DNA of 64,000 bases from Aureispira sp. CCB-QB1 (GTDB lineage: Bacteria > Bacteroidota > Bacteroidia > Chitinophagales > Saprospiraceae): contig NZ_JHBV01000021.1 in the NCBI RefSeq assembly GCF_000724545.1, positions 93,193-157,192 on the forward strand. Reading direction: 5' to 3'. This document shows, one piece after another, positions 29,752 through 38,693 of the stretch. The notes beneath the pieces were generated by a model. It had not been told where the DNA came from. It was given only the letters and a program-made list of their open reading frames with translations, and ran no database searches. Within the stretch, counting starts at the first letter, position 1. Each line of letters starts with the position of its first letter. The translations under genes and the position numbers were made by a program.

Positions 29752-30324
29752 AATTACTTTTATTTACTTACTTACAACTAAAAAAATGCTAGGGAGTAAA
29801 ATTTTCGACGATAGGCGATATTGTTTTTTGTTTAAGAAATAATATTTTTTTTTTGTTTAAAAGAAATAGACTTCACCAAGAACCTTTTTATTTTTGTATT
29901 CTTGAATAAACGAAAGCTATTCAAATTTTAGGACAAGCACAAAGTTTATTCTGTGATATAAGGCTTTGAACAAATAAAGTTAACTTTTTTGTTAGAAATT
30001 ACGTTATCTTTAAACTGTTTTTTCAGTTATTTAACAGTTATATACCCTGTGATTGATAAAACGATTGTTCTTTTTTTTTGTTTTTGCTTGTAGATTGCAT
30101 GATCACGTGTCTGTTGATTATTCACCAAAATAAGATTTGTTATCTTGTTATTTTATAAATAATAGTCCGCTAATTTTTAAAGTAGACTACTCTTTAATAT
30201 TATCAACTTAGGTAAAATCAGCTTTATTTTTTTGATTTTAGATGTGATATCATTCGCAGTTATTTATGTGTTCTTTTTTTTCACTAAACTAATTACGCTA
30301 ATTTAGTTTATAAGGTTTCAATTA
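29752..30324. other. Long AT-rich divergent spacer, sigma factor gene / uvrA
   Basis: About 570 bp without a gene. Homopolymer T and A tracts dominate (29,830-29,870; 30,070-30,085; 30,265-30,280), and no SOS-like palindrome or other operator was recognised upstream of uvrA. Confidence 0.5.
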
Positions 30325-33105
30325 ATGACGAAAAAAAAATCTATCCATATTCAAGGCGCTCGTGCCAACAATTTACAAAACATTGATATTGAAATTCCTT
30401 ACAATCAACTTATCGTTGTTACTGGAGTTTCTGGGTCGGGCAAATCGTCTTTGACAATCGACACCCTATATGCAGAAGGGCAACGTCGATATGTAGAAAG
30501 TTTGTCCTCTTATGCGCGTCAATTTTTGATGCGAATGAAAAAACCAGATGTTGACAATATCAAAGGTCTTTGTCCTGCTATTGCCATTGAACAGAAAGTC
30601 GGCACCAAAAATGCCCGTTCAACAGTCGGCACATTAACAGAGATTTACGACTACTTACGTATTCTCTACGCTCGAATAGGAAAAACGTTTTCTCCTATAT
30701 CTAATCAAGAGGTCAAAAAGCATACCGTTTCTGATGTAGTAGACTATGTTTTGTCTTTGGAGGAAGGAACAAAGGTTATGTTGCTAATCCCTTTTATGCA
30801 ACGAGAAGGGCAAACCTTACCTAAAACGCTCAATTTTTTGCTACAAAAAGGCTATACTAGGGTTTTGCACAACGGAAAGCTTCAAAAAATAGAAGTTTTA
30901 ATCGAAAATCCAGATAGTGTAAAAAATCCTAAAGAAGATTTAAAAATTTTAATTGATCGTTTCGCAGCCACCCAAAATGACGAAGATAACGCCAAGCGAA
31001 TTGCTGATTCTTCTCAAATAGCTCTTCAAGAGGGTCAAGGTATTTGTATGATTCAAGATACCAATGGAAACGAGACTATTTTTAATAATAAATTTGAGTT
31101 GGATGGGATTCTTTTTGAAGAACCAACACCTCAATTATTTAATTTTAATAGTTCATTTGGAGCCTGTCCTTCTTGCGAGGGATATGGTCAAGTTATGGGC
31201 ATAGACGAAGACAAAGTTGTTCCTGACAAAACAAAATCTGTTTTCGAAGAAGCCATTGTTTGTTGGAGAGGTGAAAAAGTCGGGCGTTGGCGTCAAAAAT
31301 TCTTAAATGTCGCTCACCAGCTTGATTTCCCTGTGCACACTCCTTATAGAGATTTAACAGAAGAACAACGTCAATTATTGTGGACAGGCAACGAACTTTT
31401 TGATGGTATCAATGCCTTTTTTGAAGAATTAGAATCCAAGACATATAAAATTCAAAACAGAGTTTTATTGGCTCGTTATCGAGGCAAAACAAAATGCCCT
31501 ACGTGCTCTGGGTCTCGTCTTCGAAAGGAGGCATTACATGTCTATATTGACGGAAAAACCATTGCCGATTTAATTCATATTCCAATCGAAGATTTTTATG
31601 CCTTTTTTGAAAACATAAACCTTTCAGATACCGATTATGAAATTGCTCGTCGTTTAATTATAGAAATTACAACACGACTTCAATTTATGTTGGATGTTGG
31701 ATTAAATTATTTGTCAATAGATCGGATCTCTTCGACATTATCTGGTGGAGAAATTCAACGCATCCATTTAACTCGCTCCTTGGGCTCTAACTTAACTAGT
31801 TCTTTGTATATTTTGGATGAGCCAAGTATTGGGTTGCACCCTAGAGATACAACTCGTCTAGTCAAGGTGCTTAAAGCACTAAGGGATTTAGGTAATACAG
31901 TAGTGGTTGTCGAACACGAAGAGGACATTATTGCCAATGCTGATTATTTGGTTGATATTGGTCCTCAAGCAGGGGTACATGGTGGCAAAGTTGTTTTTGC
32001 AGGTCCTTATGAGAATATCCATAGCGAGGCTGCCGATTGCTTAACCGCCAAATATATGAGTGGTCGGATGGAAATTCCAGTTCCTCAACATCGTCGCACA
32101 TCGACACAGTCTATTACTATAAAAGGAGCTAGACAACACAATTTAAAAGACATAGATGTTACCTTTCCTCTAAATACCTTTATTGCTGTTTCAGGAGTAA
32201 GTGGAAGTGGAAAGACAACTCTTATCAAGCAAATTTTATATCCTGCTATGATGCACCAACTAGGCGAAGGAACTGAAAAGCCTGGGGCACATAGTGCTAT
32301 AGAGGGAGATACAAAAGCAATCCATCGAGTAGAAATGGTCAATCAACAGCCTATAGGCAAGTCTTCTAGGTCTAATCCTGTTACTTATGTCAAAGCTTAT
32401 GATGCCATTCGTAAACTATTTTCTAGCCAACAAGCTGCCAAAATAAAAGGTTTTAAGCCCAAACACTTTTCTTTTAATGTGGAAGGTGGTCGATGTGAAA
32501 CTTGTAAAGGTGCAGGCGAGACAATTGTCAGCATGCAGTTTTTGGCAGATGTGCGATTGACTTGTGATGATTGTAATGGTTTCCGCTTCCAAAGTGAGGT
32601 ATTGAGTGTTCGTTATAAGGATAAAAATATTTATGATGTTCTTAATCTGACGGTAGAGGAAGCGCTGGTTTTCTTTGAAGACAATGAAGAAATTATCTCA
32701 AAAATACAACCACTTTACGATGTAGGTTTGGGGTACATTGGTTTGGGACAACCTTCGAGCACCTTGAGTGGTGGGGAAGCTCAACGGGTAAAATTAGCTT
32801 CTTTCTTGGCAAAGGAGAATAGTCGTGAAAAAATCTTGTTCATCTTTGATGAACCAACTACAGGTTTGCATTTCCACGATATACAAAAACTACTCGATGC
32901 CTTTAATGCCTTGGTTGAAATTGGACACTCAATTATTGTAATTGAGCATAATTTAGATGTTATCAAATCAGCAGATTATGTTATTGATCTAGGTCGAGAT
33001 GGCGGTGTTAATGGTGGACAGCTTTTATTTCAAGGCACTCCAGAGGACTTGATAAAAGTTAAAGAATCATATACGGGGGAGTACTTGAAGGAGAAGTTAA
33101 GATAA
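30325..33105 (+). CDS. uvrA: Excinuclease ABC subunit A
   Basis: 926 residues, close to the usual ~940. UvrA dimers find bulky DNA lesions and load UvrB. Both ABC cassettes are complete: Walker A VVTGVSGSGKSSL (~35) and AVSGVSGSGKTTL (~630), signatures LSGGEIQRIHLTRSL and LSGGEAQRVKLASFL, Walker B LYILDEPSIGLHPRD and LFIFDEPTTGLHFHD. Zinc modules are visible as FGACPSCEGYGQ, CPTCSGSRL and CETCKGAGE...CDDCNG. Monocistronic with its own terminator; no SOS box was recognised. Confidence 0.98.
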   Translation: MTKKKSIHIQGARANNLQNIDIEIPYNQLIVVTGVSGSGKSSLTIDTLYAEGQRRYVESLSSYARQFLMRMKKPDVDNIKGLCPAIAIEQKVGTKNARSTVGTLTEIYDYLRILYARIGKTFSPISNQEVKKHTVSDVVDYVLSLEEGTKVMLLIPFMQREGQTLPKTLNFLLQKGYTRVLHNGKLQKIEVLIENPDSVKNPKEDLKILIDRFAATQNDEDNAKRIADSSQIALQEGQGICMIQDTNGNETIFNNKFELDGILFEEPTPQLFNFNSSFGACPSCEGYGQVMGIDEDKVVPDKTKSVFEEAIVCWRGEKVGRWRQKFLNVAHQLDFPVHTPYRDLTEEQRQLLWTGNELFDGINAFFEELESKTYKIQNRVLLARYRGKTKCPTCSGSRLRKEALHVYIDGKTIADLIHIPIEDFYAFFENINLSDTDYEIARRLIIEITTRLQFMLDVGLNYLSIDRISSTLSGGEIQRIHLTRSLGSNLTSSLYILDEPSIGLHPRDTTRLVKVLKALRDLGNTVVVVEHEEDIIANADYLVDIGPQAGVHGGKVVFAGPYENIHSEAADCLTAKYMSGRMEIPVPQHRRTSTQSITIKGARQHNLKDIDVTFPLNTFIAVSGVSGSGKTTLIKQILYPAMMHQLGEGTEKPGAHSAIEGDTKAIHRVEMVNQQPIGKSSRSNPVTYVKAYDAIRKLFSSQQAAKIKGFKPKHFSFNVEGGRCETCKGAGETIVSMQFLADVRLTCDDCNGFRFQSEVLSVRYKDKNIYDVLNLTVEEALVFFEDNEEIISKIQPLYDVGLGYIGLGQPSSTLSGGEAQRVKLASFLAKENSREKILFIFDEPTTGLHFHDIQKLLDAFNALVEIGHSIIVIEHNLDVIKSADYVIDLGRDGGVNGGQLLFQGTPEDLIKVKESYTGEYLKEKLR

Positions 33106-33118
33106 ACCCTACTGATAT

Positions 33119-33160
33119 AAGAATGACAAACTTCAATAAAGATAAAAGTTTGTCATTCTT
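33119..33160 (+). terminator. Terminator after uvrA
   Basis: 15-bp perfect stem AAGAATGACAAACTT / AAGTTTGTCATTCTT with a 12-nt loop. The following U-run is weak, so it may also act as an mRNA-stabilising hairpin. Confidence 0.75.
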
Positions 33161-33184
33161 AATCTGATAACAAGCTTATCTATT

Positions 33185-33250
33185 TAGATAGTCGTTCGTA
33201 GATAACCTATGGTGCTACTTCGTGGTTTCAACGAACTATTGTTTAGATGG
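33185..33250. repeat. Divergent copy of the dispersed repeat
   Basis: GATAACCTATGGTGCTACTT and CGTGGTTTCAACGAACTATT are related to the unit CCACGTAGTAGCAGCGCAGC and to the flank at 7070-7085. Identity is lower than in the 7,081 and 42,411 copies. Confidence 0.4.
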
Positions 33251-33397
33251 ATTGAAACTAAAAATTAGTATTCGTAAAATTTTCTAAAAAAGCCCCCATC
33301 TCTTCTCTTTGAAGCATTATTGAATTATCTTCAACAATGCTTATTTTTTTGTATCTTTTCGACTTACTTAACAACAGCAATCTAAAAACGCAACAAC

Positions 33398-34498
33398 ATG
33401 TCGTCTATTCTAAATAAATATGCTCAATTATTAGTCAATTACTGTGTCAGTCTCAAAGAGGGGGAACGTGTCTTTGTACAGTCTACTACCCTAGCAGAAC
33501 CTCTGATTCGAGAAGTTTATCGAGAAATATTACGAGCGGGTGGTTTGCCACATATTCAAATGGATTTTAGAGATCAAAATAACATTCGACTGAATGAGAG
33601 TAGTCCTGCCCAGTTGGAATATGTCGATCCTATTTATGCAGCGGCTATGCAAGAGTTTGATGCCTATATCTATATCCGTGCTCCTTTTTATAGTCGAGCC
33701 ACACAGTCTACCAACTCAGAAAATGCAAAATTGGATGCTGCTGCAAAATTACCCTACCGACAACGCTACTCAGAACGGACAGCAACCTTAGAATTAAAGC
33801 GTACTTTGTGTGAATACCCAACCATTGCCAACGCTCAAAACGCAGGGCTTTCTCTTGAAGAATATGAACACTTCATATACAATGCTTGCCATCTTTTTGA
33901 TGAGAATCCTCAAGCTTGTTGGGAAAACGTGAGTCGCCAACAACAGGCTGCTGTAGATTTGTTGAATAGTAGAACTCAGATGCGTTATTTAGGAGAAGGT
34001 ATTGACATTCGCTTCTCGACAGAAGGGCGCACTTGGATCAATTCCGATGGAAAAACGAATATGCCATCGGGCGAAGTATACACGGCTCCTGTTGACGATT
34101 CGGTCAATGGAACCATTCACTTTGCTTATCCATCGATGTTTATGGGAGAAGAAGTCGAAGGGATTACCCTTTGGGTAAAAGATGGTTGGGTTGAAAAATG
34201 GGAAGCTAAAAAAGGAAAAGCGTTGTTAGATAAAATTTTTGCCATTGACGAAGGGGCTAGACGTTTTGGAGAGGCTGCCATTGGAACAAATATGCGTATT
34301 CAAACTCCTGTTAAGAACATCCTTTTTGATGAAAAAATTGGAGGAACAGTACACATGGCTATTGGGCAAGCCTATATTCAAAATGGGGGCACCAACAAAT
34401 CTGCGATTCATTGGGATATGATTGCAGACATGAAGAATGGTGGAAAAATTTACGCAGATGATGAATTGATTTATGAGAGCGGTCAATTTATATTCTAA
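33398..34498 (+). CDS. M29-family metallo-aminopeptidase
   Basis: 366 residues. The family (aminopeptidase T/AmpS/PepS) uses a two-metal centre. Conserved elements are visible in order: the Glu of PSGEVYTAP, the Glu of GARRFGEAAIGTN, the His of IGGTVHMAIG and the AIHWDMI segment giving His and Asp. The N-terminal domain (LLVNYCVSLKEGERVFVQST) is also typical. Likely cytosolic and broad-specificity. It is followed 38 bp later by a membrane protein gene, possibly the same unit. Confidence 0.93.
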   Translation: MSSILNKYAQLLVNYCVSLKEGERVFVQSTTLAEPLIREVYREILRAGGLPHIQMDFRDQNNIRLNESSPAQLEYVDPIYAAAMQEFDAYIYIRAPFYSRATQSTNSENAKLDAAAKLPYRQRYSERTATLELKRTLCEYPTIANAQNAGLSLEEYEHFIYNACHLFDENPQACWENVSRQQQAAVDLLNSRTQMRYLGEGIDIRFSTEGRTWINSDGKTNMPSGEVYTAPVDDSVNGTIHFAYPSMFMGEEVEGITLWVKDGWVEKWEAKKGKALLDKIFAIDEGARRFGEAAIGTNMRIQTPVKNILFDEKIGGTVHMAIGQAYIQNGGTNKSAIHWDMIADMKNGGKIYADDELIYESGQFIF

Positions 34499-34536
34499 TA
34501 AAAATATACTTGTAAAGTAAGTTACTTGTTTCAATT

Positions 34537-35952
34537 ATGTCGACTTCTACTCTTGATACCAAACCTTCCCAAAAACTCTTTTGGTTGGGTGTTTTTAGTT
34601 ATGCTACCTTAGCTCTATTAGCCATCGTCTTTTATAAAGAGCGCACTATTTTTTGTGACGTTGCTTTTCGCTTTTTTGCTATTATCAAGGCAGATGACTA
34701 CGCCATACAAGCCAATCGTTTTGGTTCTTATTTTACGCAATCGTTCTTATACCTTAGTCAAGCAATAGGTTTACCGCTTAAGTACGTAATGATAAACTAC
34801 TCTTTGGGTTTTGTCATCTACAAAGCGCTAGGATTTTTTATCTGCTTAAATGTTTTAAAGAAGCCTAAATTTGCACAGACAATTCTATTAGTCGATTTGC
34901 TCATTGTTTCCGAAACCTTTTATTGGATTCAGTCGGAGCTGGTAGAAAGCTTAACTTTTTTGATACTCTACTTTGCTTTCTTGCAATATTCCGCAGAGCG
35001 AAAGGTACATGTTTTACGCTTACTGTTGTTGTTGGGTATGCTTATAACGGCTGTATTCTTTCATCCACTGTCGTTTATTAACATCACCTTTCTTTCCTTA
35101 TTTTTATTTTTAAGCACAGACCATCGCAACTTTAAGAAATATATTCTGATTGCCTTTCCCATCATGCTAGGTATTTTGGCTGTCAAAACCTTGTATTTTA
35201 AAACAACTTATGACACCAATGCCAGTAGTGGTATTAATAATTTTGTTCGTTTCTTCCCTGATTATATATCCATTAAAAGCAATCGACATTTTGGGCACCA
35301 CTTGCTAACGGACTACTATTTCTTGCCTATTCTATGGGTTATTGTCTTAGGGTATTATGCCCAAAAACGCTTTAAAATGAAGTTTTTCCTATTGTTTTTC
35401 TTTGTTTTAGGTTATTTGCTTCTAATTAATGTTTCTCAACCTGAAGGGCATATCATTTTCCACATGGAATCTTTTTATATGCCTTTAAGCTTATTCATAT
35501 CCCTTGCCTTTGTGCAAGATATTCTACCATTATTAGCTTCAAAAAAAGCGATAACACTGCTCACTTTCATTGTTGTCTGTCGATTGATCCATATTGGCTT
35601 TCAACATGAAAAGTTTTCTAAACCATTGGAATGGAAACAAGCATTATTGAAAGAAACTGCTCATTTAGAAAATAAGAAGCTGGCTATCTATTATAAAGAT
35701 GCCCCCGAAAATTTGATGTTAACTTGGGGAAGTTCTTATGAATTTTGGATGCTATCTACTATCGAAACGGGTGTGGCTAGGTCTATTATTATTTATGACA
35801 ATCCTAATACTATGACACCTGGTAGAATGCATCTCAAAAATGTTTTCTTATCTCAGTGGGGAGGTTCTGCCTACAACGATTTACCCAAAGCTTACTTTCC
35901 TTTTCAAGATAGTACACATGGCTATGTATTTTACAAACCACTTGCTAAATAA
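34537..35952 (+). CDS. Polytopic membrane protein, glycosyltransferase-like architecture
   Basis: 471 residues with roughly ten hydrophobic segments between ~13 and ~355, followed by a ~110-residue soluble C-terminal part. The layout is reminiscent of GT-C-type or polysaccharide-assembly proteins, but the acidic catalytic loop motif of GT-C enzymes is not obvious. The aspartate in VAFRFFAIIKADDYAIQAN after the first helix is a possible counterpart. No confident family. Confidence 0.5.
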   Translation: MSTSTLDTKPSQKLFWLGVFSYATLALLAIVFYKERTIFCDVAFRFFAIIKADDYAIQANRFGSYFTQSFLYLSQAIGLPLKYVMINYSLGFVIYKALGFFICLNVLKKPKFAQTILLVDLLIVSETFYWIQSELVESLTFLILYFAFLQYSAERKVHVLRLLLLLGMLITAVFFHPLSFINITFLSLFLFLSTDHRNFKKYILIAFPIMLGILAVKTLYFKTTYDTNASSGINNFVRFFPDYISIKSNRHFGHHLLTDYYFLPILWVIVLGYYAQKRFKMKFFLLFFFVLGYLLLINVSQPEGHIIFHMESFYMPLSLFISLAFVQDILPLLASKKAITLLTFIVVCRLIHIGFQHEKFSKPLEWKQALLKETAHLENKKLAIYYKDAPENLMLTWGSSYEFWMLSTIETGVARSIIIYDNPNTMTPGRMHLKNVFLSQWGGSAYNDLPKAYFPFQDSTHGYVFYKPLAK

Positions 35953-36052
35953 AAAAAGGAAATGTAGGTAAAGTTATTCTCTCCTATTATTAATAAGTGC
36001 TTTTTTTTAGTTAACCAAACAACGCTATATATTGATCAACAGTTAAAAACCT

Positions 36053-36877
36053 ATGAAAAACCTATCATTATTTTTCGTCTTTCTTATACTAAGTTCATTT
36101 ATCTCTTGTACTCAAGAGAATGGAAAAAGAAACAACCTTAAAATAATGACGATGAAAAAAGATACCACTTTTAAAATTATCTCATTTACCCCAGATAACA
36201 TAAAATACTTTCCAGGAAACATTATGGAAAAATCAAGTTGGATGGACGAAAATTATGTCAAACACACTGAACTAAACATTCCATTAGGAAAATCTAGGTA
36301 TGGTGGTCCTATTATAGACTTACCCCAAAATTTAGAACATCCCAAAGACTTAAGATTTGTAGCGCAACTTGACCTTCAACAATTTTCACTATTTGACAAC
36401 TCTGGACTTATTCCTAAGGAAGGTCAATTATTTGTTTTTGCGGATATTACCAAAAAAAAAGGAAAAGTTATATACTCCAATAGTTTACGCAAAAATCTAA
36501 ATAGAATTATCGTAGAACATAACTCCCACTTCTTCTTAGGAACACTAATAGATAAAATATTTAGTGATACGGAAAGTTATAGCGAACGTTACGTGGCTCC
36601 TGAACATGAAGAATTTGAATCAACTAATTTAAATGAAGAGGGTAAAATTTGGGATCCATTTGCAGGAACTCAAAGATCAAAAATATTTGGCATATATACA
36701 GATTGTCAACGAGACGAAAAATATATAAGAAAAATCACTTCATCCGAAAAAGTTATACTACTTCAAATAGGTGAAAATGGATTTAATGATGAAGGAGTCT
36801 TGACAATTCTCATTACTAAAGATGATCTAAAAAATAGAAACTTTGATAATTGCGAAGTTCTCTGGAGCCAGTCCTAA
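36053..36877 (+). CDS. DUF1963 (YwqG-like) lipoprotein
   Basis: 274 residues with a lipoprotein signal (FFVFLILSSFISC, Cys ~20). The DUF1963 core is recognisable by the start SRYGGPIIDLP, LRFVAQLDLQQF and GQLFVFADI, and by the ending LLQIGENGFNDEGVLTILI, which corresponds to the usual W-G-D-x-G-x-L segment. Function unknown. Base composition is somewhat more AT-rich than its neighbours. Probable acceptor for the Lgt enzyme encoded next to it is coincidental. Confidence 0.75.
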   Translation: MKNLSLFFVFLILSSFISCTQENGKRNNLKIMTMKKDTTFKIISFTPDNIKYFPGNIMEKSSWMDENYVKHTELNIPLGKSRYGGPIIDLPQNLEHPKDLRFVAQLDLQQFSLFDNSGLIPKEGQLFVFADITKKKGKVIYSNSLRKNLNRIIVEHNSHFFLGTLIDKIFSDTESYSERYVAPEHEEFESTNLNEEGKIWDPFAGTQRSKIFGIYTDCQRDEKYIRKITSSEKVILLQIGENGFNDEGVLTILITKDDLKNRNFDNCEVLWSQS

Positions 36878-37012
36878 ACAATAAGGATAACTCTTATTTT
36901 CTATAACAAAAACATCCTTAAAGTTAGATTAGCTAATTTTAGAGCGAAGCGATCAATTACCTCACTCATTTTCACAACAACAAGAAGTAGGTTCGTGATT
37001 TTTGCCTATAAT

Positions 37013-38203
37013 TTACCCTTCTGCATTCATTTTTCGTTGTTTCCCCAACAAGATAACGGTTGAGATCACCCCAATGATAAATAGAACAATTGCTATGTAT
37101 TGTGCTTGTGATAGAGAAAACCCTGCCACAGAATAATCTTCATTAACACGAATCATTTCAAGAAGAAAACGCTCTAGACCTGTTAGAATTAAGTAGACTG
37201 TAAATACAATTCCATGAAAAGTTACTTTATGTCGAATTGTCCATAAAATGGCAAAAATAATTAGACAAATAATCAACTCATAGATAGGCGTTGGAAAAAC
37301 AGGTTCTTGCAAGATGTGGCAATAGTCACCAAAATTATCTGGATAATAACAATCTTCCAATGGAATGCCTTCATTAATGACGTTATTAGGATAACGATAG
37401 CCCCACAACCAATCAGGAATCCAATTGTATGGTTTGGCGTATCTATTAGGATCTCCCCAGTCGCCATCTCCTGAAAAATGACAGCCCAAACGCCCCAAGC
37501 CTGTCCCCAAAATCATAGCAGGTGCACAAGCATCTAGCATTTGATTAAGTGCAATTTTTTTACTCCGAATATAATAAGAGACGACAAAGAACGCTAAAAT
37601 AAAACCGCCATAAACACTCAAGCCACTACCGCTAAAAAAATCGCGAACGACACTTTCCCAAGAACTATAATCCACCTCCGTCATATATAAGAGCTTTGCA
37701 CCGACAATTCCACTGATAGCAGCAATAATAATAATATCGCTTACACGTTGGTGTGGCATAATCGTTTCTTGGATCGTTTGAGGAGTTGGATATAATTCCA
37801 ATTCTTTCTTTTTTTCTCTATACTTAGACAAAGCAAACAACCCTGCCAAGAAAATTCCTCCTATCCAAGAACCATGTTGCATAGAGAGCAAGTAGTCTTT
37901 GGCATCTGGACCTATGAACAAATCTGGATACTGAATGGCATAAAACCCTTTAAATCCAAAAATAAACCCTAATAAAGCATTGACCAATACATCCACCAAA
38001 GACAATGGTTTTCCCACTTCTTTGGACTCCTCTACCCCTTCTAACATCCCCAATCGCTCTCTACGTCTCAAATCTAGACTAAGCGCAACGCCACATGCTA
38101 AAAAAGTTAACGCTAGAAAAAAGCCATATGTTTGTACCAATGCTAGTGCAGGAATATCTAACCCCAATAAATCATAAAAAGCATATCTTAAATTAGGATA
38201 CAT
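37013..38203 (-). CDS. lgt: Prolipoprotein diacylglyceryl transferase
   Basis: 396 residues, longer than the ~290 of E. coli because of inserted loops, as usual in Bacteroidota. Lgt transfers diacylglycerol from phosphatidylglycerol to the lipobox Cys of preprolipoproteins in the inner membrane. Motifs: QHGSWIGGIFLAGLFAL, SGLSVYGGFILAFFVVSYY and the signature GTGLGRLGCHFSGDGDWG. About seven to eight membrane segments are apparent. The start at 38,203 follows a clean AT-rich leader. Confidence 0.95.
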   Translation of the reverse strand: MYPNLRYAFYDLLGLDIPALALVQTYGFFLALTFLACGVALSLDLRRRERLGMLEGVEESKEVGKPLSLVDVLVNALLGFIFGFKGFYAIQYPDLFIGPDAKDYLLSMQHGSWIGGIFLAGLFALSKYREKKKELELYPTPQTIQETIMPHQRVSDIIIIAAISGIVGAKLLYMTEVDYSSWESVVRDFFSGSGLSVYGGFILAFFVVSYYIRSKKIALNQMLDACAPAMILGTGLGRLGCHFSGDGDWGDPNRYAKPYNWIPDWLWGYRYPNNVINEGIPLEDCYYPDNFGDYCHILQEPVFPTPIYELIICLIIFAILWTIRHKVTFHGIVFTVYLILTGLERFLLEMIRVNEDYSVAGFSLSQAQYIAIVLFIIGVISTVILLGKQRKMNAEG

Positions 38204-38693
38204 AGTTTTTGTTTTAATTATCAGTCTATACAGACGCTAAGATTTTGGTTGCCGTCAAAATTAACAATAAAAAATGAAATCTAGTTTTGTTAATTGTTTT
38301 TCATCGTATAAAAATGATTGTCGCTTCTTTTATTGAATAAATAAGTACTTTGGTTGAAAAAGCATACCAATACCCAAAAAAGAACCTTTTTAATGTTTTT
38401 TTTGAACCTAAAGAACGCACTGGTTCATTCCTATAATTAAGAGATTGAAAAGAATAAGGTTTCAGAAGGGAATAGTTAATTATTTTAACATTATATTAAG
38501 AACATCAATAACAACTATCCGATACTATAATTTGTTTTTTCCCTACTTTTCATAGATTCGACGTTTGCTATTTAGACTATGCCGCCTTATCCCTTTATCT
38601 TTATACATTATAATGCCCAAAAGTATCACACTAACAATCTACTGAATACATTCTTTCAGCCAACTGTTGCAATTAAGACCTAAAAAAGATCAA
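38204..38693. other. Divergent spacer lgt / CHAT gene
   Basis: About 490 bp, AT-rich, with no gene or repeat that can be supported. Confidence 0.5.

Noticed and set aside
29752..30324. SOS box upstream of uvrA
   Set aside because: No LexA-like palindrome could be recognised in this AT-rich spacer.
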